A stretch of 64,000 nt of DNA, taken from the NCBI GenBank assembly GCA_947650365.1, contig OX393557.1, forward strand, positions 30,973,708 through 31,037,707. The letters run 5' to 3'. Positions 1 to 12,439 of the stretch are shown here, in pieces (within the stretch, counting starts at the first letter, position 1; each line of letters begins with the position of its first letter). The position numbers were made by a program, and so were the translations under genes. The notes beneath the pieces are model-generated. The model was not told the origin of the DNA. It did not search any database and was given only the letters and a program-made list of their open reading frames with translations. Source of the stretch: Chamaelirium japonicum (taxonomy: Eukaryota; Streptophyta; Magnoliopsida; Liliales; Melanthiaceae).

Positions 1-185
1 GGAATAGGTTTGACTAGAGTCAGATCCCTAGAAGGCTCAAGGAGCTCTTGAAAAACAGAAAGTGGAAAGTGGAATAATGAATTCCGGGCCAGATTATTTA
101 CAGGATCTGCTATTTATAGGGTTTTAGGAATATCCGGGGCTTTGGGAATATCTGGGGTGATTTACCAGGCCCTAGACCGTTTTTG

Positions 186-345
186 TGGACCCTAGACCGG
201 GCTGGCGAGTCCCATTGTCGTCTCCGTAAGCCCCAAGAAGGGCTGGCGGGTTCCACTATCGTCTATGTGGGTCCCAGGCAGGACTGGCGGGTCCTACTTT
301 CATCTCTGTGGGTCATAGGATGGGCTGGCGAGTCCCACCATCAGA
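186..345. repeat. About 44-bp tandem repeats in the left arm
   Basis: Four diverged units, each containing a version of GGGCTGGCGAGTCCCA followed by TCGTCTCCGTGGG. They are the inverted counterparts of the array at 4835-5110, and a related array lies at 46980-47190. Confidence 0.7.
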
Positions 346-482
346 TGTTAGCCAAATTTTGCACCCATAGTTATCCCCTCCCAGCTAGGTAAGTGCTAAC
401 CTAGCTGGCTGGGACTCCATGGTGCAAAACTGGTTTGTAGGTGTCGAGAAGGCTTTGACAAGCGTTGGAATGAATCTGCTGA

Positions 483-930
483 CGCCTTGCCTAGGGCCGA
501 CCAAAGTTCCACCTGTTGACCAACTATCCGGGGTCGACCGTCACGCTTGTAGACCCGTTGTCAATCAGAACATTTTAGAGTTGAGCGGAGGTCTGCCTGC
601 CGACCCGCTGTATGGGGTCGACCACTATGTCTATCGACCCCCTGCCATAGGCCGACCAAGAGTCTGTTGCAGACCCGCTGTCCGAGATCGACCATCGTGT
701 CTGCCTGCCAAGGGCTAACTAGAAGACTTCCTACCGACCCGTTGTCCAGGGCCGACCGTTGCGTCTGCCGACCCCTGCCAAGGGCCGACCAGAAGACTGT
801 ATGCCGACCCGCTGTCCAGTGCCGACCATTGCGTTTACCGATCCCCTACCAAGAGCCGACCAGAAAACTGCCTATCGACCCACTGTCCGGGGATGACCGT
901 TGTGTCTACCGACCGCCTGACAAGGGCTGA
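483..930. repeat. About 60-bp tandem repeats (GACCCGCTGTCC type)
   Basis: Roughly seven units share CCGACCCGCTGTCC, GCGTCTGCCGACC and TGCCAAGGGCCGACC. The units are diverged. Inverted copies occur near 3990-4140 and 4560-4660. The short open frames here are by-products of the repeat. Confidence 0.65.
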
Positions 931-1136
931 CCAAGGGCGCTTGGGCAATGCCGCTGAAAGGGCCAACCGACAGGGCGAAGGGCCGATAGGAGGGTCGACC
1001 TGCCGATTGCCATCGGTTGGTCGAACTTTGACGACCAACCGATCGATCAATCGAACTTCAACGACTAACCAATCGGTCAGATGTCGATGACCGACCGATC
1101 AATCAATCGGTCACCGTTGACCAATCGCGATCGAGG

Positions 1137-2470
1137 GGGTCGGGTGCCAGAGGGGTCCTGACGCCCGACCTAATCAGGATTGAGGCCGACCGAGCGGTTG
1201 GTCGAGTATGGACGACCGACCGATCGGTCGGTCGGTCGCTTGCGGTTCGATGTCACCAACTGGTCGCAGAAGAGGGGGTTGGGCGCCAGAGGGGTCCTTG
1301 CACCCGACCTAGGCACGATCGAGGCCGACCGAGTGGTCGGTTAGGTATGGGCGACCGATCGATCGGTAGGTCGGTCGCTTGCGGTCGGACGTCGCCAACC
1401 GGTAGTGAAAGTGGGGGGTTGCCTACCAAAGGGGTCCTGGCGCCCGACCTAGGCAGGATCGAGGCTGACCAATCGGTCGGTCGGTCGCTTGCGGTCGGGC
1501 ATCGCCAACTGGTCGCGAAAGAGGGGGTCGATCTCCAGAGGGGTCTTGGCGTTTGACCTAGGTAGAATCGAGGCCGACCGAGCGATCAATCGGGTACGGG
1601 CGATCGACCAATCGGTCGGTTGGTCGCTTGCAGTCAGGCATCGCCAACCGGTTACCGAAGAGGGGGTCGGGCACCAGAGGGTAGGGGTGTTCATCGGTTC
1701 GGGTTGACCCGCCAAACCGAACCAAACCGATCTATTTGGTTCGGTTTGGATCGGTTATTTTTGACTGTTCGGTTTGGTTCGGTTCCAAAAAAAAGAAACC
1801 CACTATGGTCGGTTCGGTTCTGGGTTGTAAGTTTTTTAACCCGAACCAACCCAATCCGAACCATTTGTATTATAACCTCAGTAGTTACTACTATACAGTG
1901 TACAGTCTCACTAATATTGTACATTACATAGTGATGACCCCAATTGCTACCATTCGGTGTATTCAAAACTTTCAAGTGTTCAACGGTGTGATGAAACTGA
2001 AAAGTGAAGGGTGTTGCTATTTGCACCCACATAATTACTAGCACCCCTAAATCCCAACTTATGAAATATCTCAAAGTAAAAAATTAAGAGTGTTGGTAGT
2101 AATTCTATAGGGACAAATAGCAGCACCCAAAGTTAAAGGCTTAAAAATGAAATATGAACCAACTCAGCGGCTCAACCATTCACGCCTCACGGTGTGATGA
2201 CGAGCGATTTGAAAGACCCGCAAAACCGAACCGAACCAAACCGAACTTTTCCGGTTTGGTTCGGTTCGGTTTTTACCAAGGAATGGTTTGGTTCGGTTCC
2301 ATTTTCTAGAGAACCGATCAATTTCGGTTCGGTTCCAAATTTATCAAAAAACTAAACCAACCCGAACCATGAACACCCCTACCAGAGGGGTCCTAGCGCC
2401 CAACCTAAGTAGAATCAAGGTCGACAGAGTGGTTGGTCGAGTGCGGGCAACCGACCGATCACGATGTTGG
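1137..2470. repeat. About 139-bp tandem array (GACCGATCGGTCGG type) split by a hAT insertion
   Basis: The landmark CCAGAGGGGTCCT recurs near 1148, 1287, 1426, 1533 and 1674/2382, giving spacings of about 139, 139, 107 and 141 bp. Each unit contains a self-complementary core of GACCGACCGATCGGTCGGTC type. The fifth unit is interrupted by the element at 1682-2381 and resumes directly after it. Confidence 0.7.
1682..2381. mobile_element. Non-autonomous hAT element, 700 bp
   Basis: Imperfect terminal inverted repeats begin TAGGGGTGTTCATCGGTTCG on the left and TAGGGGTGTTCATGGTTCGG in reverse complement on the right. A perfect 8-bp target duplication CCAGAGGG lies at 1674-1681 and 2382-2389. The uninterrupted neighbouring tandem units show the empty site. 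The subterminal DNA is rich in AACCGAACC/GGTTCGGTT. No transposase frame is present, so it would depend on an autonomous hAT for movement. Confidence 0.9.
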
Positions 2471-2760
2471 GACATAGCTCCATGTGCCTCCTTGCCAATG
2501 TCGATGGGGGCACTTGGCCCGACGAAGGTAGTGTCGGAGACCTTCTTCGAGCCCGATCCCTTACTCTTCGATGGGACCAACTTGATCCTTAACTTCCCCC
2601 CAGACAAGGGAACAGACAGAGAAGACGCACCTTCAGAAGCCATCATAACTCTTTTCGCTAGAAGAACAAGGAACACAAGAAGCAAAGGTTCAAGGTCTCG
2701 ATTTCTCAAAGACGGTGAAAATAAATTTTCACCGAAGAACACTTATATAGCTTCCAAAAT
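2471..2760 (-). other. Promoter plus first-exon-like fragment inside the foldback element
   Basis: On the minus strand a TATA-like CTATATAAG (about 2744-2753) precedes an ATG at 2643 by about 100 bp. The frame from that ATG begins MASEGASSLSVPLSGGK and is rich in Ser, Lys and Gly for about 60 residues before running into the tandem-repeat DNA. I do not recognise the protein. It may be a captured gene start or the start of an element-encoded gene; the layout resembles the minus-strand gene at 53228-55207. Function unknown. Confidence 0.3.
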
Positions 2761-2989
2761 CCTGCGCTCCGAGAGACGTAAAGGCAGGAAGTAAAATGGT
2801 GGGAGATGAAAAGACTTGGCCAGGTTCAATGTACAAAATCTCAGCACTTCGCCTTCCAGCGAGACCTTTCGCCTTCCAAATTGCCACATCAGCATCTATG
2901 CATAAATGCCATGTCAGCCTCTTTTCCGTGTTATCATCAGTGCCACGTCAGTATTTAGCCTCGACAGCAAGGTGAACCATCCCAAGTCT

Positions 2990-3960
2990 GGTGAGTGACA
3001 CTGACATGCTATTGGCCTCTCGAGGCCGATACTCATATTGACCTCAAGAAGCCGATACCCTCTATCGGCCCTATTCCTTGAGTAATCGGCCTCAGAAGTC
3101 ACTTTTGAGGCTGATCACCAAAATCGTGGGGCCTATAAAGGCACCAACATATTATCAGCCTCCCGAGGCCGATACCCCTATCGGCCTCTAGAGGCCAATG
3201 CCCTCTATCGGCCCCACTCCTTGAGTAATCGGCCTCATAAGGCACTTTTGAGGCCGATAAGGCACTAACATCTTATCAGCCTCTCGAGGCCGATACCCCC
3301 AATCGGCCCTATTCCTTGAGTAATCGACCTCAGAAGGCCCTTCTGAGGTTGATCACCAAAATCATGAGGTCGATAAAGTACTAACATCTTATCGGCCTCT
3401 CGAGGCCGATACCCCTATCGACCTCCAGAGGCCGACACCCTTTGTCGGCCCCATTCCTTAATTAATCGGCCTCAAAAGGCTCTTATAAGGCCGATCACAA
3501 AAATCATGAGGTCGATAAAGCACTAACATGTTATCGGCCTCTAAATACTGATACCCTCTATCGCCCCCCCAGAGGTCGATAATCTCTGTCGGCCTCCAGA
3601 GGCCGATACACACTATAGGCCCCAGACAGCCCTTATCGGGCCGATCAGCCCAGGCTCAAGGCCGATACACCCTATCGGCCCCAAACAGCCCTTCTGGGGT
3701 CAATCACCCTAGGCTCAAAGCCGATACACCATATCGGCCTTAGACAGCCCTTCGGGAGCCGATCAACCCAGGCTCGAGGCCGATATGGGTATTGACCACC
3801 GGAGGCCAATACCCCTATCGGCCTCCCAAGGTTGATACACCCTATTGGCCCCAGATAGCTCTTATGGGGCCGATCAGCCCATGCTCAAGGTCGATACACC
3901 CTATCGACCCCAGACATCCATTCTGGGGATAATCAGTCTAGGCTCAAGGCCAACGCTCCC
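2990..3960. repeat. Tandem, partly palindromic repeats (TCGGCCTC/GAGGCCGAT)
   Basis: About nine diverged units built from TATCGGCCTCTCGAGGCCGA and the flanking TTCCTTGAGTAATCGGCC, spaced roughly 100-130 bp on the left and about 70 bp further right. The core is self-complementary, so single strands would fold into short hairpins. No coding potential is evident. Confidence 0.65.
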
Positions 3961-4834
3961 TATCAGCCTCCCAAACTCTATCCTCTTCTGCACTCGAGTC
4001 TTCTCGCTTGACTACTGGCCCTTGCCAGGGGGTCAGAAGACACTACGGTTGGCCCCGGACAACGGGTCGGTCGACAAAACTCTGGTCAGCCCTTGGCAGG
4101 GGGTCGGTAGACGTCATAGTCGGCTCCGAACAGCGGGTTAGCCAAATTAAGTTGTATTCCTTCTACCCTCTCTCGGGATCGGCTCGTCGAATCATTGCAA
4201 ATAGGAAACTAAATATTAGATCGACATACAAACCTGAGAGTGAACACCTTTAGGAACAGCCTTCGAGTGATCATGTTCAACCACGTTAACCAAAGCAGCC
4301 ACATCTTCGAGCAACCTTCGTTCCAGTCAACCATCAACAGACTACCCCTGGTTGGCCCCTAGCAAGGGGTCAGTATGGATTTGACATCCATGGAATTGAA
4401 ACCAGTCCAGCTCAAGCTCATAGTGGATTTCACATCAAAAGTAGGAAGCTAAACAGTAGATCGACATCCAAGCTTGGAAGCAATCACCTTCAGCACCTAG
4501 GGTGATCATCTTCAGCAATATCAATTCAAGAAGCAACAACTTGAGGCTACTCTTCTGGCTGGCCTTTGGCAGAAGGTCGGCAGGCGCAACGGCCGGCCCT
4601 TGGTAGGGGGTTAGTAGGTATGACGATTGAACACAACGGGGGGTAGGGACAGAGGCCATCATTTGATATCCCCCCTTTTATCGCTTCATCTAATGCATGG
4701 ATTCGGGGTCATCCCCGGACATCCACCTCTACATTGACAAAGCAGTTTTGTACTGTAGAGTCCCAACCAGCTAGGTTAGCACCTGCCTAGCTGGGAAGGG
4801 GTAACTGTTGGTGCAAAATCTAGCAAACGCCTGA

Positions 4835-5110
4835 CAGTGGGACTCGCAGCCTTGTCTCGGGCTCACGGAGACTACAGTGGGACCTGCAATCTTGCCTCAG
4901 GCCCACGGAGACGATAGTAGGACCCGTAGCCCTGCCTTGGGATCACAAAGACGACAGTGGGACCCATAACCCTACATGGGGCCTACAGAGACGACAATGT
5001 GACCTGCAGTACTACTTGGGACCATGGAGACGACATGGGACCCGCAGCCCTACCTGGGGCCCATGGAGATGACAGTCGGACTCGCAGCCCTGTCTGGGGC
5101 CTACACATAA
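4835..5110. repeat. About 40-bp tandem repeats in the right arm
   Basis: Seven units of the type GTGGGACCCGCAGCCCTGCC followed by TGGGGCCCACGGAGACGACA. Reverse complement of the array at 186-345. Unit number differs between the arms (seven against four), as expected from slippage or unequal exchange. Confidence 0.7.
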
Positions 5111-5562
5111 CATCTGGGGTTTGGTAAATTCCCCCGGGTATTATACAAAAACCTCCGATATTCCCAAACCTCTACAAATAGCAAATCCTGTAAATATTCT
5201 AGATCGATTTCTATTATCCCACATCCCACTTTCTATTTCCAGAGCTCTCTGAGCCTTCTGGTGATCAAACTCCAGTCAAGCCTACTCAACCATCTGTCTA
5301 CTTGTAAAACACTCCTCGGCCTGTTGAAAGTAGCTCTACTTTTTTTAGAGTGAGTAGATTCAATGGTTGCGTCTTATCGCACAAAAACATAGGCTTCGGC
5401 TGAACTCTGTCATCACATCATGTGTCAACTCTCTTTCTCTCTCTATCTCAATAGTGTTAGTGTGACAGCTCAGTACTCCGCAGTGCACCACACATCGAAA
5501 CTCTACCCTTCAAATCGACTATTGGAGGGGGACCATATGACGGTCGTAACCCTCCCCCACAA

Positions 5563-5990
5563 TTATGGTAACGTCTCTATTCCCCTAAACTAGTGGTAAA
5601 ACCCCGAACATATATCCAAGTGCCTATGTATACAACAAGGAGGGTAGGGAATGACCCTACCTCCATGCCACTTATGAGAGCCTAAGCCTAATTCATTTCT
5701 AGTTTTACATGGTAGATTCTGCCCTAGCATGCGGTGACGGGATCCCCGGATATAGGTTTACATCTGTCCACACGCGGCCATCACCTCGCTTTTCGCATGC
5801 TTAGTTAGGACCTACTACGTCATAAAACAACTTCTACCCTACTAGCACAAGTCATAGACTTAAAACCAACACCAGACCCGAGAGTTTGGTCACCCGCCAT
5901 GGCATAGCCACTCGAGACGAATTCAAACGTACATACAATACAATGCTAATCAAATTACTCACATAACCATGCAATATCTTAAGTAGGTAG
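5563..5990. other. Unassigned repeat-like DNA
   Basis: No gene. The sequence has the texture of LTR or untranslated retroelement DNA but no partner was found in the window. Before insertion of the solo LTR at 5991-7924 it was continuous with 7930 onward. Confidence 0.4.
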
Positions 5991-7924
5991 TGTTGAAGCT
6001 CGTGTGTCCTGAGCGTGGATTTTCTGTATTAACATTAATAAAGATGACTTTGGTTATTACTTTAATTAGAATACTACTTTGGTATATGTTAATACACATA
6101 TAATAAAAGGACCCTAAGGAACACAGTAGGCCACTGAGGCGCATGGTGGATCCATGTTTGGAAGACCTAGTGGACCAGTTCTGTATAGATCTAGAACTAG
6201 TTCACAGCTTTAGTGATGTCGGTCGCTTCATCTAGAATAAGCTGTTAGCAGGTAGAGGATGTGGTGAAGTCTTCACCACGGAAATATGAGATTCCCATTC
6301 ACCTGACCAAGCATGATGATCGTGTTGAACAAAAATCAAGACGGTGCACAGTTCAGTGATTCAGACACTGGTGCATAAACCGTATTACTACTATAGATAA
6401 TCTGTCCTTAACCCTGAGGGACCATGTACACTGGACCAACCAGTTGTGTGGTGCTTTAATGTGCCAACGTGTGCGGACCTTCCATAGTCCAATACCACGG
6501 TACGTTGGGTTACCCGGCTGGCGCTTGAGTGGCATGCAATCCCTAAAGGTTATCCGATGTCCAGTGTTGGATGGGTGCATTTTGATGAGTCAATCTCTCC
6601 ACATAGTTAACCCAAGCTTGGTGGTTGTCAGTATGACTGACGATGTTCCGGATGCTAGGCATAGCACCGGAAGGTGTGTGGTGTTATAGATGACAAGTCA
6701 TCAAACCCTAGTCCAATGATTGATCGGGATCTGACGATGCTTCCCATCGCCCAAGTCGTATCATGGCACCAGTAATAGGAGGGACTAAGGATTATCAGAG
6801 TATAATAGAGAACAGGGTTACGATGGAGTAACATAAGTTTAGGATCACTAGAGTTCAACTCGCGTCACACTCTGGGTGGCTATGCGGGTTAATCGGATTA
6901 GGGCTGATTAACGGAACTTTCGGTGTGTCACCGAAATAGTTAATCAGGGATCCGGTTGGAGCTAGAGATCCTGAACCCTGAAGGTTCCACCCTGTTGTTG
7001 CGTATAGGAATTGTTCCCCAACCTGGTTGGATACGTTGGATGCGACGTAGCTCAAGCCCGGAGCCTAAGAACCTAATTCACATATATTGAGGGCCATAGG
7101 GGTATTTTGGTAAATATTAAAATATGGCTCAGAACATATTGAATATGGATCCTAAAATGTGCAGAATAATTATAGGAGCTCATAGACGTTGACGAAACTC
7201 GATTCCGAGTAGCGCACCTCACTCAATCTCTCTTATAGTGTTTCACTTTTCGTGAAGGGCGTTTTCGTCCAGGCTTCACGATAGACATGTGGAAACCCTA
7301 AAAACTGCCCCCCTTTATCCCAATCACTAGGGGGCTAGCCCTAGCTTGCGTATGTGAGTTGGGGCCGACCCTATAAAGGGATTGGAGGGAGAGGGGGCTG
7401 GCCCTAGGTCTCTCCCTCTCCAGAAAACCCGAACCTCCTCTCCCTCTCTCCTTCTTTGTGGTTTCGGCCAAGGAAGAAGAAGGAAGAAGAAGGAGGAAGG
7501 AAGGAGAAGAAAGAAGAGAGAAAGATAAGGAGGAGATCTCGCGGTTCGTCGTTATCTTCGTAACGAATTCCTCCGTCAGTTCGTAGTCCTTGCACTCAGA
7601 TATAGGACTTCAAGGATTCCTCCATTCGCAAAGGACAAGGTGCCATCCGACAACTTCCTTTGCGATTCGTGTGTGGTTCATCATCATTCCGTTCTCTTCG
7701 GATCATAGATCCACAAGGTATGATGATTCTAAACACCTAACTAGATGCATGCATGTCTTCCGTAGATCGTAGTATGCCTCTAGGGTGTCCGCACATATGC
7801 TAAGATCATAGATTTGCATGTAGATTGTTTTGCAGAATTAATTGTAATGGAACATATACCGTAGGATCTTCAGATCTACCTTTTGCTTCCGCTGCGACTC
7901 TGATAATGGGATTTAATTCCAACA
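5991..7924 (+). mobile_element. Solo LTR, 1,934 bp, same family as the one at 42380-44513
   Basis: Begins TGTTGAAGCTCG and ends TTTAATTCCAACA. A perfect 5-bp target duplication GGTAG lies at 5986-5990 and 7925-7929. The body aligns along its length with the LTR at 42380-44513, for example around GGTTACCCGGCTGGCG and CGCAGCGGAA-type sequence near the end. No internal region or second LTR is present, so it is the usual product of recombination between the two LTRs of a full element. Confidence 0.88.
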
Positions 7925-8094
7925 GGTAGATGACGTATCCTCCAAACCAAAGCTGAATAGGAGACACGCCCCCTAACTGAGACATGTATTGGTTTAACCA
8001 TACTAAGTAATTTCTAACCTACCTAAACATCGATTCCACTCCTTATATACCTACGTAACCGTATTAAACACTCCATACTTAAATATACAAACCA

Positions 8095-8620
8095 TTTGTG
8101 TGACCATGCATCGCTGTTAGTGAGCAGGAAATGTATCCCCTAACCAAACAGGAACATGAAACACGACTCCTATAGTATGATAGCGGTATCATCATCACGC
8201 CAGGCGTTTTCTATCCCACCTTTACTATCCAACTATCCTAAATTACTTGTATGACCATGCATCGTCGTCGATGAGCAAGAGGGGCACTCCCCCAACCAAA
8301 CAAGGACAGAGAATATGACTCTTACAGCACGATAACGGTACAATGGTCATGCAAGGCTTTTTTTATGTTACCTGTAATCATGTCTTTCCTAGATCACTTA
8401 CGTGGCCGAGCATCATCGTCGGTGAGCAGAAGACGTATCCCCTAAGCTAAACAAGGATAGGGTGCATGACTCCGATAGCACGATAACGGTACTATAGGCA
8501 TGCCAGGATTCACCTATGCTAATGCACGATTCATTTTCCCTAACTTAACCATGATATAATACGTCGCTCATAGGGAGTGGGCGACACTCTATCTTTTAAT
8601 CAAAACACGGTAGATGGTAT
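8095..8620. repeat. About 150-bp tandem repeat, three to four units
   Basis: Landmarks GACCATGCATCG and TAGCACGATAACGGTA recur near 8102, 8251 and 8402 with a partial fourth unit after 8550. Units are diverged. No coding frame. The flanking 7930-8095 and 8620-8884 hold nothing I can assign. Confidence 0.6.
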
Positions 8621-8884
8621 ATTCTCTATATGCTGTAGAGGTACCTTAATTTTAACTATTTATTCCATAAGAAAAGATCCGAAAAATACTAAGCACCACT
8701 AGTCTAAGATACCCGCAAATAACCACCACTATCCAAACGATTCATCCCTGCCCAAGGGGCTATGAGGACCTCCTGAGTCAAATACACTAACCGTGAATAT
8801 CCAAAGTAAACCAAGTACATTCTCATAGCACGCGACAAACGATGTTATGAGTTGGACTTAACTAAAATAATGAATGGTTATTGC

Positions 8885-9091
8885 TGTTGGAATTGGATCC
8901 GATTATCAGAGTCGCAGCGGAAGCAAAAGATAGATCCGAAGATCATACGGTGTATATTTCACTACAATTAATTCTATAAAACAATCTACATGCAAATCTA
9001 TGATCTTAGCATATGTGCGGACACCCTAGAGGCATACTATGATCTACGGAAGATATGCATACATCTAGTTAGGTGTTTAGAATCATCATAC
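8885..9091 (-). mobile_element. Inverted 3' end fragment of the 5991-7924 LTR family
   Basis: Reverse complement of the last about 220 bp of the LTR at 5991-7924, starting at its CCAACA terminus (here TGTTGGAATTGG) and stopping exactly where the chromovirus LTR begins at 9092. It was probably a longer copy cut by that insertion or its later rearrangement. Confidence 0.8.
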
Positions 9092-12000
9092 TGTCACGCC
9101 CTAGAAATCTGAAGACCGATTCCTGGGGTGTGAGGTGAGAAAAGGAAGAGAGTTCTGGGTATGGTTACTTAACTATGCCAATTTAGGATTCTCACTGGGC
9201 TCTTTCTACGCTCACACACAAGCAAATGAAAAGAGGGGGAGAAACAAAAGATCAGGCTCGACCTTTAAAAGGGATATCCTTTCAGTACATGCGACTCAAC
9301 GGTGTCACAACATACTGACAGAATATCCTCTAAAGGAGCACGAGGCTCAAGCCTCCGACGGCGAGCCAAGTATCTCTCATCCGCTCCCTAACACTCGGTG
9401 CATCTGTCTGGAGGTCCTATCTACTGAGCTTGTCAAATTAGGTTAATTATTCGTCTTATATTTTTATGGTGATCTAACCTAGGCTTGGGGCCTTGAGGAG
9501 AGGCCTACCCAAAGAATTCAGCTGGCACATTACAACTTATCAAACTAACTAACTAATAAAAACTTATTCCAATCCAATATATTACAACGAATGAAAGAGA
9601 CTACTGTTAAAATCGACATACTAGAATTAAAAGGAAAAGGCTGCAACTCTAAACTCGTTCCTAGACTCCTACTGCTGCTCCGATGCCTCAGCTCCTGCAG
9701 AAGAGTCTACTCGTGGGAATGAGTAGCCCCCAAAAATACATTTGGGAGATTAGCCAAATAAATGGCTAGTGACAAGCTAACAATTTTAATAATTAACAAC
9801 GCTCAAATTTTAAGAAAATTTATTGATTAACCTAATTGTCAAGCTATGTTCTTAATCACGTCCTATGTGTCCATGCAATTTCTACATTCATATGCAAATC
9901 CTACTGTCGCTAGGTCATCGTGTAAACAGTCATACAATTCAAAATTTATAATCAAACTATTACACACTCATACATGAACCCCGGATATTTTGTTCAACCT
10001 GCCCCCGGTCGGGCATTACTATCGGGCCTTTTATTTCGATGTAGAGGGCCAACTCTCTCGCCGTGCATCCTCCAACACCATCACAATTCACCCAGATGAT
10101 CATAAGGGGTTTCCCATCTTTCACGGTGGAGCTCTACCGCCCAACTTGCTTTACTATGGGGACTTCAACTCCCCGGGACAGGGTTGCTAGGCCAATCCCT
10201 ACTCGAGGGCACCTCCTATTGGCTTTACCACAACCCTTGCCCGTGACCCCCTAACCTACTTAACTTCGGCTGTACGCGCAAGGTGGTTCACGACCCTTGC
10301 GCGCACGGGGTCCATACCCTCTAACCAGGTAGATTAACAATAATTAACATACCACATGTCTTTGAATGAACTAAACAGTGTTTAATCATTTTCGATGGAT
10401 TACACCAGAATTCGCACCCACTCACAACCCAGCATCATAATTAAATATCATAAAGCACTCTCGCCCAAAATCCCTTTACTAGGGTTACCACGCTCCCCTC
10501 AGGAGGGTGGGTCCCGATAATTCTTTAATTATTTATTTATTCATTTTAAGGGAATACCTATCTATGGTGTCCATACAAACAATAGATATTTATTATTAAA
10601 TTATTAACTTTTTATGCATGTGTCGCCGGACTCGCGACTCCGCATGCAAGGCGGGGTCCACTCGACCACATGCGACGACGTCCGGCGGGACCCGCATGCA
10701 GCGTTATGGACACCTACCCTTAATTTCTATATCAATATTATTAATTATTAAAGAAAACATGCTGTGTCACCTGGAAAGTAGGCTCGGGCTGCTACTAGGT
10801 GACCTCCGCTCCGTCTCCGATTGGGTCAACGCAGCCACGAACTGTCAAACACACACAGCGGGTCCATGGTTATTGACTGCTACTAAATATCGTTGGCTTA
10901 GGCCCTGGTTGGCCGAGTCGAGGGAAATAGGCATCGTCAGAAGTTGGTCTACCAGCACGCAAAACGATGATCTAAAAATATCATCTTGGTTAGTCAGCGT
11001 TGCCAACATTAAGGGCCGTACTAAGGTTCAACGGTACTAATTCGACTAAACTGTCTGACCCGTGTCGGGTGATGGCGAAACCAGCAAGGCCGATCACAGT
11101 TAGACTTGATCTATCAAAAGAAGGGTTTATACGGGAATCATACTAGTGGCCAGCCTAGGCCGCTAAGCAGCGCATTGTTGCCGCTAAGCGATCGATCTCG
11201 TGCGAAAGCGACTACACAAGGCGGTCTGACCTGCATCGGCAATATCAACTTTGAAGTATGCATGACCCGATGAGATCGGGCCTACTGACCTCGAGTGTGG
11301 GTTCAAGGGGCTAGACCGACATCGCATGCGAGGTCAAGGGTCGGGTGGTCGGAGAGGGCCTGGCCTGGCTTGGTCGGCTCTGTTGGCTATGCAACCTTCG
11401 GCCACCAGGCCGGCAGCCATTGTTGCGACAAGACAAAGCCCACCAGGGGTTGGGGCTGATCGGTTCTCAAAGAAAAAGGAAAAAAAAAAGAGGCAGCCTG
11501 GATAAAGTCGGCTTCGCCAGCTGCACAGCCACCGACCACTTGGCCGACGGCCATGGCTGCGCAAGTCATAACAGAGGGGGACTGGTCTCGCCAGAACCAA
11601 AGAGGAAAATGGGGGAAAAGAGGGGGCTGACCTGATGACGGGGGTCGTCGGCTCCGGCAGCCCCTTTCCGGCCGCGTGCAGTCACCACAGAGAGAGGTAG
11701 ATCGAGAGCGAGGGGTCGGGGAGATGACGGGGGAGATCGGAGAGAGATGAGGGGGGTCGGATCGGGTGGCTTTATTTATAGGGAAAGAGGGGGCTGCGAG
11801 TATCTCGGAGGGGGATCGGGGTGAGAGAAGGTCGGGAGGGGATTGGGATTGAGAGGGATTGGGATTGAGAGGGAGGGGATCAGGATTAAGGGAAGGTCGG
11901 GAGGGGATTGGGATTAAGAGGGATCTGGATTGAGAGGGAGGGGATCAGGATTGAGAGAAGGTCGGGCGGGGATCGGGATTGAGAGGGATAGAGAGAGAGA

Positions 12001-12398
12001 GAGAGAGATCGGTTTTTTTTTGGTTAGGTTGGGTTTGAGATTGGGTTTGGGTTTTTAATTCTCTTTTTTTTTTCTCTACTAAACAATCATTGCTCGCAAT
12101 TAAGTAAGGCTCACACTCGGGCTCGCATTGCACCGAGACGGGCCGGTGCGCAAACCTCACGAGTCCGACAAACTCGCCTAGAAACCTATTATTCTAGTTA
12201 ATTTAAATTATCAAAACAATCATGCCATGCCTCCAGTATCGCCTAGCGACCCGGACCCGGGGCCCACTGCCCGGTCCAACTCATGCTCCAGTATACACCA
12301 TCGACAACCATAAATGCGAAAACAAATCAATCAATCTAGCAACAATAAAATAATAATAAAACTGGGCTGCCCTGAAATCAAACGTATCGGGTATTACA
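9092..12398 (-). repeat. Left (3') LTR of the chromovirus, about 3.3 kb
   Basis: On the plus strand it begins TGTCACGCC and ends CGGGTATTACA, so in the element's direction it runs TGTAATACCCG...GGCGTGACA. The sequence just before it in the element's sense (GGTGGGTACGA) is a plausible polypurine tract. Short frames at 9135-9446, 10618-11040 and 11345-11635 inside it are not genes. It holds GA-rich stretches near 11690-12020. Confidence 0.85.
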
Positions 12399-12439
12399 TC
12401 GTACCCACCTTATTAAAATTTTCGTCCCGAAAATTAACT

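Larger units (their letters stand above)
1..5562. mobile_element. Large foldback (long inverted repeat) element, left end off the window
   Basis: Positions 1-420 match the reverse complement of about 4755-5290. Shared landmarks include a palindrome-like block around CCCAGCTAGG (about 380-418 and 4765-4800), TTTTGCACC, and a segment ending in AGAAGGCTCA. Inverted similarity continues inward: the array at 483-930 has inverted counterparts at about 3990-4140 and 4560-4660. The right arm runs on to about 5562 (terminus reads TTGTGGGGGAGGG on the minus strand), so the left terminus should lie about 250-300 bp outside the window. No transposase is visible. It could be a non-autonomous DNA transposon with very long inverted ends, or two LTR-type elements in opposite orientation, since the terminus also fits TG...CA. 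The inverted architecture is clear; the class is not. Confidence 0.5.

Noticed and set aside
9135-9446. 103-codon frame and its near-identical partner at 17274-17621
   Set aside because: Their similarity comes from the two LTR copies of one element, not from a duplicated gene.
11334-11635. Frames inside the chromovirus left LTR
   Set aside because: They lie in LTR DNA and lack any family resemblance.
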